Source of the DNA: JBBRQP01 sp038226175
GTDB lineage: Bacteria > Cyanobacteriota > Cyanobacteriia > Gloeobacterales > Anthocerotibacteraceae
Direction: 5' to 3'
Length of the DNA stretch: 33,016 nt
Assembly (NCBI GenBank): GCA_038226175.1
Contig: JBBRQP010000028.1
Location: 1 to 33,016 of the forward strand
Part shown: positions 7,821-15,571 of the stretch, one piece after another
Position numbering within the stretch: the stretch's first letter is position 1
Layout of the letters: each line of letters begins with the position of its first letter
The notes under the pieces: generated by a model
Seen by the model: the letters and a program-made list of their open reading frames with translations, nothing else
Databases searched by the model: none
What the model was told of the DNA's origin: nothing
Position numbers and translations under genes: made by a program

Positions 7821-7981
7821 TGAAAGATGCTCAAGGAGTTGATCTTTATTTTAAGCCATGGTCAACAACAGCGGCGCGGCGGTTTAAATTTTACTATGTG
7901 AGGATACATAGCGACAGGTTTAGCAGAGTGCGGTATATTACACTCGGGATTAACTGTATACACCCCCCCTTAAAATTTGTG

Positions 7982-9376
7982 ATGGTGACTGGAGTGGAGC
8001 AAACAACACCAGCCTGCGCTGTGCAGGAAGCTTGGCATTTTATCGGAATTGGCGGCATTGGGATGTCGGCTCTAGCTTATTTACTGGTCAAACAAGGAGC
8101 TCAGGTTTCTGGTTCTGATTTACAAGAAAACGCACAAACGCGCCGTCTCAAAAAACTGGGGGTTACCATTCACTTCGGACATTGTGCCGAGAATATTCAA
8201 CCTTTTCCAAACGGAGTACAGCGCGTAGTTTACTCGACAGCCATTGACCCCAAAAACCCCGAGGTGATCATCGCCCAAGCCCACGGCTTGCCTTTGTTAC
8301 ATCGCGCTCAGGTGCTCGCGCTACTCGCTGAAGGCCACAAAACCCTAGGCGTTTCGGGAACCCATGGTAAAACGACCACGAGCGGTATGTTGGCCTGTTT
8401 GTTGACGGAGCAGGAGTTTGATCCCTTGGTGATGGTAGGCGGCGATATTCCGGTACTCGGAGGTAACGCCCGCTATGGTCGTGGTGAATATCTGGTTGCG
8501 GAGGTAGATGAATCCGATGGTTCTTTGATTAGGTTTTATCCGCACATCGCGATTGTGACCAATATCGAAGCCGATCATCTGGATCATTACCAAGATCTTA
8601 ATGAAATTGTCCAAGCCTTCCAGCAATACATACGCCAAAGTGAGCAGGCCGTTTTGTGTCTAGATGACGAACAGATCCTTGAGCATCTGACCAATCAGGA
8701 CATCCCTTGGCTAGGCTATAGTCTCAAACAGCATCCTCAAGCGCACTACACCGTAGATAACATTACCTACCAATGGGATAGCACCACCGCTGATGTCTAT
8801 GAGCATGGGCAGCAGCTCGGGACTTTATACCTGCAAGTGCCGGCGGCACATAATCTCAGTAATGCCTTAGCAGTGCTCGCAGTGGGGCGGCAATTAGGTA
8901 TGAGTTTTGGACAAATTCAGGAGAGTTTAGGGCGCTTTACAGGCGTTAAGCGTCGGTTTCAAAAACGCGGTGAGGTCAACGATATTCTCTACATTGAAGA
9001 TTATGCCCATCATCCCACTGAGATTAGAGCAACCTTGCAATCGGCATGTTTGTCGGGCAGACGCGTTGTAGCCATTTTTCAGCCCCACCGTTATAGCCGT
9101 ACCCATGGCTTATTTGCCGAATTTGTGACCTGTTTTGCTCAGGCAGACTGTGTGGTTTTGACGGATATTTATGCAGCTAGCGAAGAGAATGTGCAGGGGA
9201 TCAGTGGTCAAGACTTGGCTCAGGCGGTAGCAGCACAGCACCCTTCGGTACATTACTGTGTGGACTTAGCCGCCGTGCGCGCCTTTTTACCCCAGATCTT
9301 GCGCCCTGGTGATCTGGCATTGTTTTTGGGGGCTGGTAATATTAATGCCGTGATTACCCAGTTACTACCGGACTGA
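7982..9376 (+). CDS. murC: UDP-N-acetylmuramate--L-alanine ligase
   Basis: MurC adds L-Ala to UDP-MurNAc, the first peptide step of peptidoglycan synthesis in the cytoplasm. The 464-residue product has the Rossmann motif IGIGGIGMSALA (about 21-32), the ATP loop GTHGKTTT (126-133), EVDESDGS, and HHPTEI in the C-terminal domain. The frame is open back to 7820, but that part lies over AT-rich divergent spacer and does not resemble the family; ATG 7982 (or GTG 7979) leaves a normal short N-terminus, though no good Shine-Dalgarno sequence precedes it. A weak promoter-like pair (CGACAG at 7912, TATATT at 7934) lies upstream. The stop overlaps the murB start by one base (TGATG). Confidence 0.95.
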   Translation: MVTGVEQTTPACAVQEAWHFIGIGGIGMSALAYLLVKQGAQVSGSDLQENAQTRRLKKLGVTIHFGHCAENIQPFPNGVQRVVYSTAIDPKNPEVIIAQAHGLPLLHRAQVLALLAEGHKTLGVSGTHGKTTTSGMLACLLTEQEFDPLVMVGGDIPVLGGNARYGRGEYLVAEVDESDGSLIRFYPHIAIVTNIEADHLDHYQDLNEIVQAFQQYIRQSEQAVLCLDDEQILEHLTNQDIPWLGYSLKQHPQAHYTVDNITYQWDSTTADVYEHGQQLGTLYLQVPAAHNLSNALAVLAVGRQLGMSFGQIQESLGRFTGVKRRFQKRGEVNDILYIEDYAHHPTEIRATLQSACLSGRRVVAIFQPHRYSRTHGLFAEFVTCFAQADCVVLTDIYAASEENVQGISGQDLAQAVAAQHPSVHYCVDLAAVRAFLPQILRPGDLALFLGAGNINAVITQLLPD

Positions 9377-10293
9377 TGTATATTCCGCAAGCGCAAGTCT
9401 CTTTGGCTCCCTTGACTGCCTATCACGTCGGCGGAGCGGCACAATGGCTGGATCAACCCCACTCAGTGCTTGAGTTACAGCAAGCCTTGGCTTGGGCACA
9501 AGAACGGCAGATACCCGTTACGGTGATGGGGGCAGGCACTAATGTGTTGGTCAGTGACCGGGGCATAGCGGGTCTTGTCCTCAATCTCAGGCAACTTCAG
9601 GGCATCACTTGGCATGAAGGCACGCTGAGTGTTGGCGCAGGCGAAGCTCTTGCCAAACTGGCTCTGCTCAGTGCGCGTAGGGGTTGGCACGGACTAGAGT
9701 GGGCTGTGGGCATTCCTGGTTCTGTGGGTGGGGCTGTATTTATGAATGCTGGGGCGCATCAATGGGAGATAGCCCAACTCATAACGGGCGTACAGGTAGT
9801 GGATCGCGCAGGTCAGCTCCATCACCTGAGTGCGCGAGAATTAAATTTCGGTTATCGGTTTTCGGCATTACAGCAGCAGCAAGACTTAATCGTGGTTGCC
9901 GCAGACCTAAAACTGCAGCCTAGACATGAACCACAGCAGTTAATTCAACAGCTCGAAGCCTATAATCACCATCGGCGTCAAACCCAACCTCAAGGGCTAC
10001 CTAATTGTGGTAGTGTCTTTCGCAATCCGGCTTCACACGCAGCGGGTTGGCTACTCGAACGGTGTCAGCTTAAGGGCTATCGCCTTGGCGGGGCTGAAGT
10101 AGCGCAACAACATGCCAACTTCATTCTCAACTACGATCACGCCTGCGCTCAAGACGTTTGGGACTTGATGAAGTATATGCATGATCAGGTCGAAGAGCAC
10201 TGGGGCATCGATCTACACGCTGAGGTTCGTATCTGGGGAGAATTTGAGCCACGTGCTAAAAATTTGGTTGATCCAGCCGCTTTGGTGCTCTAA
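9376..10293 (+). CDS. murB: UDP-N-acetylenolpyruvoylglucosamine reductase
   Basis: MurB is the FAD- and NADPH-dependent enzyme that reduces enolpyruvyl-UDP-GlcNAc to UDP-MurNAc, the substrate for MurC. The FAD-binding part shows TAYHVGGAA, VMGAGTNVLVSD and GIPGSVGGAVFMNAGA (about 113-127). Catalytic residues are Arg161 in FGYRFS, Ser213 in NCGSVFRNP and Glu283 in LHAEVRIWG. The loop with a substrate-capping Tyr seen in E. coli MurB appears absent, as in type II enzymes. Length 305 aa is normal. Translation is probably coupled to murC through the one-base overlap. The following stretch leads into the porin promoter. Confidence 0.96.
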   Translation: MYIPQAQVSLAPLTAYHVGGAAQWLDQPHSVLELQQALAWAQERQIPVTVMGAGTNVLVSDRGIAGLVLNLRQLQGITWHEGTLSVGAGEALAKLALLSARRGWHGLEWAVGIPGSVGGAVFMNAGAHQWEIAQLITGVQVVDRAGQLHHLSARELNFGYRFSALQQQQDLIVVAADLKLQPRHEPQQLIQQLEAYNHHRRQTQPQGLPNCGSVFRNPASHAAGWLLERCQLKGYRLGGAEVAQQHANFILNYDHACAQDVWDLMKYMHDQVEEHWGIDLHAEVRIWGEFEPRAKNLVDPAALVL

Positions 10294-10339
10294 TCTGACA
10301 ATTTGTGTATGTTTGCTTACTAAAATTTGCTTAAAACCG

Positions 10340-10368
10340 TTGCTCAATCCGAAAGACTGCGGTATCTT
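10340..10368 (+). promoter_or_regulatory. Sigma-70-type promoter for the porin gene
   Basis: TTGCTC (10340-10345) and TATCTT (10363-10368) are separated by exactly 17 bases. Transcription would start near 10375, leaving a leader of about 50 bases before ATG 10427, which has a strong GAGGAGAGG ribosome site. Confidence 0.6.
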
Positions 10369-10426
10369 AGTTATCAGGGGAATCATAGTATTTCCTAAAT
10401 GTGTGAAATTTTGTGAGGAGAGGTTC

Positions 10427-12025
10427 ATGCGTAAATTTTCGGTACTGATGGGACTAGCAGGTGTTTTAAGCCTGTCTTTGTTAACCGCCGTTGCCCCCGT
10501 CCAAGCGGAAAAGACGGATTCTGCAACTATTGACCAATATTCCCAAGGTTTGGGTGCTGGTGCAGTAGGTCAAGTGAGTTCGGTTTCCGAGTTGACCGAT
10601 GTTGATCCTAATACCTGGGCTTTCCAATCCTTGAAATCCTTGGTCGAACGCTATGGTTGTATCGAAGGCTATCCTTCCAAAAAATACTTGGGTAACAAGC
10701 CTACCTCCCGTTATGAATTCGCAGCTGGTTTGAATGCTTGCTTAGAGAAAGTCAACGAGCTGATTTCTGCTGGTTTGGCCGACAAAGTTAGCAAAGATGA
10801 CCTCGCTGCCTTACAACGCTTACAAGAAGAATTTGCGGCTGAACTAGCTACCTTACGTGGTCGTGTGGATGCCCTCGAAGCCAAAACCAAAGAACTTGAA
10901 TCTAAGCAGTTCTCTACCACAACCAAATTAGATGGTTCTGTGGTCATGGCAGTGCAAGGTGGTGGTACGAGTAGTGGCGCAGACTTCATTAACTCCGATG
11001 GTACCGTGTCTTCAAGCAGTGCAGCCAACACTACGTTTGTAGCTCGGACAACTTTGAACTTACGTTCTACCTTCTCCGGCAAAGATGAACTCTTAATCCG
11101 CTTGCGTGGCGTTAGTGGTCAGGATATATCCTCAACCTATCGTGGTATCGCTGGTGGTTTGGGAACTTTATTCTATGCAGCCGCTCCTCCTAGCTTGGGT
11201 GGTGGTACCTTTGACGGTTCGGGTATTGGTACAGCTCCTACCAACGGCTTGAGCAACGTTACCTTTGACAAAATACGGTACGTAACCCCGATTTTCGGCG
11301 ACAACTTCCGCATCTTTGTTGGACCTCGCGTTGATATCTTCGAGTCTTTTGACACCAACTCTTTTGCTAACAACGAAGAAGCAGACTTCTCTAGTGGTTT
11401 CTTCATCAACAATCCCCTGACCACATTTATCTTCGCTGGTCCTGGTGGTGGATTCGATTGGGCGGTTAGTGATGCCTTCAGCCTGCGTGGTATTTACATC
11501 GCTTCCAAAGGTGGGCTCTCCTTTGGTAACGGTGGCTTCACGGGAGATGGCAATACTACGACCCTAGAAGCGGAATTCCGCGCTGGCACTGCCAAACTGA
11601 AGTTAGATTACACGGCTAACATTGTTAACAAAATTGGCAGTGTATACGGTGGAGCCAACGCAGAATGGGCTGTAGCTCCTAGTTTTGGTATCTTTGGTCG
11701 CTATAACTTTGGAACTTCCTACGATTTTACTGGTGGTGAAGTCTACCAAAATGCTTGGGCAGTTGGTGCCAACATTGGTGATTTCATTGCGCCAGGGGCA
11801 GTGCTAGGTGCGGCCTTCGGTCAAGCTCCTCGTGGTCGGTTTGGCCTTAATGGTATCGTACTTGCGGAACCAAACAGCACTGAGAACGATATCGAAGTGT
11901 TCTATAAGTTCCCCTTGAGTGACCGCTTGACCTTGACCCCTGATCTCCAGGTTATCCTCAATGGTAACAACATCAACAACCCGACGATCACCATCGGTAC
12001 GTTGCGTGCTGTCTTCACTTTCTAA
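10427..12025 (+). CDS. Outer-membrane porin with SLH domain (iron uptake porin/OprB type)
   Basis: Major cyanobacterial outer-membrane channel. ATG 10427 follows GAGGAGAGG; the frame is open further upstream, but this start gives a clean signal peptide (MRKFSVLMGLAGVLSLSLLT, ending near PVQA). The mature protein then has one S-layer homology domain (VSELTDVDPNTWAFQSLKSL to YEFAAGLNACLEKV), which anchors to peptidoglycan-linked polymer; a coiled-coil with Leu heptads (about residues 125-155); and a long Gly-, Asn- and Thr-rich beta-barrel ending in an aromatic residue (RAVFTF), the usual barrel-assembly signal. Length is 532 aa. Codon choice is more uniform than in neighbouring genes, fitting high expression. 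It has its own promoter and terminator. Members admit small solutes or inorganic ions; the specific substrate cannot be read here. Confidence 0.92.
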   Translation: MRKFSVLMGLAGVLSLSLLTAVAPVQAEKTDSATIDQYSQGLGAGAVGQVSSVSELTDVDPNTWAFQSLKSLVERYGCIEGYPSKKYLGNKPTSRYEFAAGLNACLEKVNELISAGLADKVSKDDLAALQRLQEEFAAELATLRGRVDALEAKTKELESKQFSTTTKLDGSVVMAVQGGGTSSGADFINSDGTVSSSSAANTTFVARTTLNLRSTFSGKDELLIRLRGVSGQDISSTYRGIAGGLGTLFYAAAPPSLGGGTFDGSGIGTAPTNGLSNVTFDKIRYVTPIFGDNFRIFVGPRVDIFESFDTNSFANNEEADFSSGFFINNPLTTFIFAGPGGGFDWAVSDAFSLRGIYIASKGGLSFGNGGFTGDGNTTTLEAEFRAGTAKLKLDYTANIVNKIGSVYGGANAEWAVAPSFGIFGRYNFGTSYDFTGGEVYQNAWAVGANIGDFIAPGAVLGAAFGQAPRGRFGLNGIVLAEPNSTENDIEVFYKFPLSDRLTLTPDLQVILNGNNINNPTITIGTLRAVFTF

Positions 12026-12049
12026 GAAGACTACCTGACTTAATTAACG

Positions 12050-12078
12050 AAAAAACCCTCGAAACCGAGGGTTTTTTT
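12050..12078 (+). terminator. Rho-independent terminator after the porin gene
   Basis: CCCTCG (12056-12061) pairs with CGAGGG (12066-12071) around loop AAAC, with six A before and seven T after. It begins 24 bases past the porin stop. The flanking A and T runs make it potentially active in both directions. Confidence 0.88.
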
Positions 12079-12104
12079 GCTATTAGGAAACTTTTTGGTA
12101 ATAT
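12077..12104 (+). promoter_or_regulatory. Candidate promoter for the sigma-like/SPOR gene
   Basis: TTGCTA (12077-12082), a 16-base spacer, then TAATAT (12099-12104) preceded by TGG, which makes an extended -10. It overlaps the T-run of the porin terminator, so the next operon would start almost where the porin transcript ends. The predicted leader is about 40 bases. Confidence 0.45.
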
Positions 12105-12149
12105 AGACATGCCCTCCGAACTTGATTACATACCGTAGTGGAAAAAAAC

Positions 12150-13796
12150 ATGATAGCCCGAGACTCCCGTAGTAATCGTGCCACTGACCCTATTTGTCAA
12201 TCGGATATTTTATTACAGTTACGTGAGTTAAGCGATGAACAGCTTGTCAGTAACGCGCTCAGTAAGCCAAAAGAAGGCCGCTACTTACTCTGTCTTGATT
12301 GTCGTCATCGCCCTTTGGTTGAATCAATCGTAGGCTCTAGTCCACAATCTAAAGTCATGGCTGCCACCGTCTGGATTCAGGTACGCCGTCGCTTAGAACG
12401 TTTGAATACTCAAGAAAGTAAATTTCTTAGCTGGTTAACTGTGTTAAGTGCCGATACCCTGGCACAAATTTTGCGGGGCAATCAAAAACTTTTAACCAAT
12501 AGCACCACCGAAAATCCCGTAGTGATGGGCTATTTGGATTCAGCGTTACAGCAATTACCGCCGCCCGAACGGTTTGTCTTGGTGCTCCATGATGTCTATC
12601 AATGGTCACTACCCCAAATCAAAAGCTGGATGAATGATCAGCAGTGGTCTGTTCAACTAGAACATCTAGAAGATTCACTTAATCAAGCCCGTGACTTTGT
12701 GATTGACACCTTGCCTTTAGATTTGCGTAATATCTGCTGGCCTCCTCAGGCTATGCTTGGCGAGCAATTGTGTACAGCACTGCAAGGTTTAGAATTTGAT
12801 CTAGAGGGTGAACGCCGCAGCTTTGGTCAATGGTACACCCAACAGGGTAACAAGCCAGAGAAGAACCTCTTGGGAAGTCTCGCTGGCGATAATCCCGAGC
12901 AAGCAGGCGGCAGGTTCCATCTACCGAGCCAAGTACTCTGGGCCTCTGGCATTGTGGGCATGATTGGTATTGGTAGTTTTATTGGCTATCAGGGCGTCAA
13001 TATTCTCTCCAATAATCTAAGCTCATCTCCTACTGAAGTGGCGGCTTTAAATATGCCAGTCGCACCCCAAGCGACACAAAAGCAACCTAAACCAGTGGTC
13101 ATTGCCACTAGACCAGTAGCCTCTATTGCACCAAAACCTGTCATTGTCGAAAAACCTAAGCCAGAACCTGTTGCCCCAGTGCTTGCCGAAAAACCACCTG
13201 AACCTAAATTTGTGGCTCCCGCGCTTGAAAAGCCAAAAGTTCGCCCCCCAACGCCCAGGCCTGTGGTAGTTGGGGCTGCCCTAGCGGAACCAAAACCTCA
13301 AGTTATTGCCCTAAATGCTGCACCGCCACTCGAAAAAGTCGTTGCGCCAAAGCCAAAAACCATCATCGCAGTCACACCAAAGCGTAAAGCCCGCGTAAAG
13401 CCACCCCAAGTCACACCCGTACTGGCCGAAACACCTCAATCACCTAAGCCCGTTTGGAAACCCAAAAAACAAAAAGTACCTCTAGTTGTCGCCCAGACAC
13501 CTGCTCCCAAACCCGTAGCTCCCAAAAAAGTTAAGGTCAAACCTGTCGAGAGAGTTGCCTTCAAATCACCCACCATGCCCTCTAGCGGTGCCGGCGTATC
13601 TCGCGTCTATATCGTGGCGCGTAATGCCTCCGAAGGCGTAGCGCTTAAACGAAAATTCCCTGGCGCAGTAACACGCCCTTGCGGTAAAGGAATCTGCTTA
13701 CAAGTAGGCGCCTTTAAGGCTGGGGTCAATGCAGCCGCCCTCTGCGACAAACTCAATGCTCAAGGATTTCGCACGGTCAAAAATTCTGCCTCATGA
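12150..13796 (+). CDS. Sigma-factor-like protein with single membrane segment, Pro/Lys-rich linker and SPOR-like domain
   Basis: Counting from the GTG at 12138, residues 31-113 follow the layout of ECF sigma region 2 (LSDEQLVSNAL ... Arg/Leu-rich helix ... FLSWLTVLSADTLAQILR), but the acidic core motif expected around 68-80 (as in DLVQEVF) is replaced by SKVMAATVWIQV. Residues 132-188 follow region 4 (LDSALQQLPPPERFVLVL, then HDVYQWSLPQIKSWM). A membrane helix follows (about 266-286, LWASGIVGMIGIGSFIGYQG), then about 190 residues of Pro/Lys/Val-rich linker, and a C-terminal SPOR-like domain (about 488-552) with YIVARNASEGVALKRKFPGA and ICLQVGAFKAGVNAAALCDKL. Predicted topology: sigma-like part in the cytoplasm, SPOR part in the periplasm where it could touch peptidoglycan. 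ATG 12150 is preferred to GTG 12138 by a weak GTGGA. The last four bases overlap the next gene (ATGA). Function is unknown; tethered regulator or degenerate scaffold are both possible. Confidence 0.75.
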   Translation: MIARDSRSNRATDPICQSDILLQLRELSDEQLVSNALSKPKEGRYLLCLDCRHRPLVESIVGSSPQSKVMAATVWIQVRRRLERLNTQESKFLSWLTVLSADTLAQILRGNQKLLTNSTTENPVVMGYLDSALQQLPPPERFVLVLHDVYQWSLPQIKSWMNDQQWSVQLEHLEDSLNQARDFVIDTLPLDLRNICWPPQAMLGEQLCTALQGLEFDLEGERRSFGQWYTQQGNKPEKNLLGSLAGDNPEQAGGRFHLPSQVLWASGIVGMIGIGSFIGYQGVNILSNNLSSSPTEVAALNMPVAPQATQKQPKPVVIATRPVASIAPKPVIVEKPKPEPVAPVLAEKPPEPKFVAPALEKPKVRPPTPRPVVVGAALAEPKPQVIALNAAPPLEKVVAPKPKTIIAVTPKRKARVKPPQVTPVLAETPQSPKPVWKPKKQKVPLVVAQTPAPKPVAPKKVKVKPVERVAFKSPTMPSSGAGVSRVYIVARNASEGVALKRKFPGAVTRPCGKGICLQVGAFKAGVNAAALCDKLNAQGFRTVKNSAS

Positions 13797-14794
13797 ACCA
13801 AACCATTCATCTTTATACGGACGGGGCTTGTTCTGGTAATCCGGGTCCCGGCGGCTATGGAGCCATACTCAAACTGCCTGAGGGCGAACAGGAACTATCG
13901 GGAGGCTACCAGCACACAACCAATAATCGTATGGAACTGATGGCGGTGATCAAGGGTTTAGAAGCCCTACCTATCTCGAGCCAAGTAGTGGTTTACTCCG
14001 ATTCTAAATACGTCATTGATGCGATTACCCTCGGTTGGGCAAAAAAATGGCAAGCCCGTAACTGGATCAAACCTGATAAAAAACCTGCGCTCAATCCTGA
14101 CTTGTGGCAAACTTTATTAGCCTTGTGTGCCTACCATCGCGTTACGTTCGTCTGGGTACGCGGTCATAGTGGACATCCTGAAAATGAACGCTGTGACCGA
14201 CTTGCTGTGGCTGCCTCTCATCAACGTAATCTCCAGGCTGATGATATTAGTTTGCCTATCGCAGAGCCCACTATTGCTAAACAAGGTAATCTCATAGCCG
14301 ACCCGGTAAGTTTGCCTAATGTAGATCAACCTTGGATCTATCTAGCTGGCCCGCTATTTACCCAAGCCGAAACCACTTTTAATCAGCATTTAGCTGAGCA
14401 ATTGCGGGTTGCTGGCTGTAGTGTTTATTTGCCACAACAAGCCTGTGCTGGCGTTACCCAACCACAAGCCTTATACGATATTTGCATCACTGGACTCAAA
14501 GGGGCAAATTTGGTATTGGTGATTTTGGATGGAACTGATGCGGATTCTGGAAGTTGTTTTGAGATGGGCTATGCCTACGCCAAAGGTTTGCCTATTGTTG
14601 GTTTGCGGACGGATTTTCGGGGTAGTGGTGAACATCTCGGCCTAAATTTAATGTTGACGCATAGTTGTAAACATTTACTCCTAACTACTTTAGATGCCAC
14701 TGCTATCAATACTAAACACGTTACTTATCTGACGATGGGTGAAGATTTTTTGCCCAAATTATTACTTATTCTTAAGCAGTTAGTGCGCCTATAA
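13793..14794 (+). CDS. rnhA: RNase HI fused to a nucleoside 2-deoxyribosyltransferase-like domain
   Basis: Residues 1-142 are a complete RNase HI: YTDGACSGNPGPGGYG, NNRMELMAV, VVYSDSKYVID and VRGHSGHPENERCDRLA supply Asp10, Glu48, Asp70, His125 and Asp135. It should cut the RNA strand of RNA-DNA hybrids. After a linker (about 143-180), residues 181-300 match the nucleoside 2-deoxyribosyltransferase family: WIYLAGPLFTQAE, ALYDICITGLKGANLVLVILDG, and DSGSCFEMGYAYAKGLPIVG, in which Asp251 and the likely nucleophile Glu257 keep the family's spacing. These enzymes cleave or exchange the base of deoxynucleosides, some acting on modified nucleotides. At 333 aa it is twice the length of E. coli RNase HI (155). 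It overlaps the SPOR gene by four bases. Domain calls are firm; the purpose of the fusion is unknown. Confidence 0.88.
   Translation: MNQTIHLYTDGACSGNPGPGGYGAILKLPEGEQELSGGYQHTTNNRMELMAVIKGLEALPISSQVVVYSDSKYVIDAITLGWAKKWQARNWIKPDKKPALNPDLWQTLLALCAYHRVTFVWVRGHSGHPENERCDRLAVAASHQRNLQADDISLPIAEPTIAKQGNLIADPVSLPNVDQPWIYLAGPLFTQAETTFNQHLAEQLRVAGCSVYLPQQACAGVTQPQALYDICITGLKGANLVLVILDGTDADSGSCFEMGYAYAKGLPIVGLRTDFRGSGEHLGLNLMLTHSCKHLLLTTLDATAINTKHVTYLTMGEDFLPKLLLILKQLVRL
14222..14341 (+). repeat. Two 60-base direct repeats in the RNase HI linker
   Basis: Two adjacent 20-codon units begin QRNLQADDISLP (14222) and QGNLIADPVSLP (14282). Similarity is also visible in the DNA (CAACGTAAT against CAAGGTAAT, and AGTTTGCCTA in both). 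A tandem duplication probably lengthened the linker between the two enzyme domains. Confidence 0.6.
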
Positions 14795-14906
14795 AGAATC
14801 AAATTGCACATATTTAATGCTAAGGGTTTGTCATATCGCTTTTGCAATCATCTCCCCGTCAGATTGCCTATGCTATAGTTCAGCAATATAGATAATGGAA
14901 AGTGAC

Positions 14907-15557
14907 ATGCAATTTCCTCGCTTATTCAGTTTGCTTTTTATCATATCGGGATGGAGTCTAGTCTCACTGCCTGCCCATGCGGGTCTTCGTCAAGATGGCA
15001 ATCTCTACGGAGCAGCTGAAGTATGTGCTCTAGCTACTGGGGGTTTGCGCTTTAGCAACAGTCCTATTTTCCAAAATGCTCGTACTACGGCACGGCGTTC
15101 TCGACAAAATTGTTCAGAAGTTCAACAAACTATGCGTCAATCTGCCTCTAGCCAAGGTGGACTGAGTAATGGTGATGGTAATTTGTACGGAGCAGCAGAA
15201 TCCTGTGGTATTTCTACCAATGGCTTGAGTTATAGCAATAGCCCTGATTTTCAAAATGCCCGGCAACGAGCCAGGCAATCTCGCCAAAACTGTGGCGAAG
15301 TCCAACGCACCATCAGTCAGATTGCCTACAACAACAGCAGTGGCTATATTGGCGATAATGGTGATACTGCGGGTAATCTTTTTGGTGCAGCAGAGAACTG
15401 TGGTATTCCTACCAATGGTCTTGCCTATAACAATGACAGTATTTTCCAAGCTGCCCGGCAACGGGCGCGGCAATCTAGTCAAAACTGTGGTGAAGTCCAA
15501 CAAAGTGTCAATCAAATGAGCTACAACGGTGCCTATCGTAGGCGTCCAATTAACTGA
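14907..15557 (+). CDS. Secreted protein of three Cys-containing 49-residue repeats
   Basis: ATG 14907 after GGAAAG gives a 216-residue protein; an alternative ATG at 14895 adds four residues. The N-terminus is a signal peptide (FSLLFIISGWSLVSL, cleavage after PAHA). The whole mature protein is three repeats of 49 residues separated by short Ser/Asn/Gly-rich spacers. The repeat consensus is GNLYGAAExCGIxTNGL, then YSNSPxFQNARxRAR, then QSRQNCGEVQxxxxQ. Each unit has exactly two Cys, suggesting one disulphide per unit. I do not recognise the family. Arg-rich helices in a periplasmic or secreted repeat protein suggest binding to something acidic, but this is a guess. The gene converges on pyrG, whose stop is 14 bases away. 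Confidence 0.75.
   Translation: MQFPRLFSLLFIISGWSLVSLPAHAGLRQDGNLYGAAEVCALATGGLRFSNSPIFQNARTTARRSRQNCSEVQQTMRQSASSQGGLSNGDGNLYGAAESCGISTNGLSYSNSPDFQNARQRARQSRQNCGEVQRTISQIAYNNSSGYIGDNGDTAGNLFGAAENCGIPTNGLAYNNDSIFQAARQRARQSSQNCGEVQQSVNQMSYNGAYRRRPIN
14994..15515 (+). repeat. Three in-frame tandem repeats (units at 14994, 15174 and 15369)
   Basis: Units span 14994-15140, 15174-15320 and 15369-15515, each 147 bases (49 codons). The second and third are closer to each other than to the first, which differs at the first Cys context (EVCALATGG) and has RRSRQNCSE in place of RQSRQNCGE. Confidence 0.85.
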
Positions 15558-15571
15558 TGAGACCGATTTTT

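Noticed and set aside
7820..7981. N-terminal extension of the murC frame
   Set aside because: It lies over the divergent, AT-rich spacer and its translation is unlike MurC; the family-like protein begins near 7982.
10181..10426. N-terminal extension of the porin frame
   Set aside because: It overlaps the end of murB and the porin promoter; ATG 10427 has a strong ribosome site and a signal peptide.
15114..15519. Open frames in other phases over the three-repeat gene
   Set aside because: They are mirrored repeats of the real coding repeats and have no signal peptide or ribosome site.
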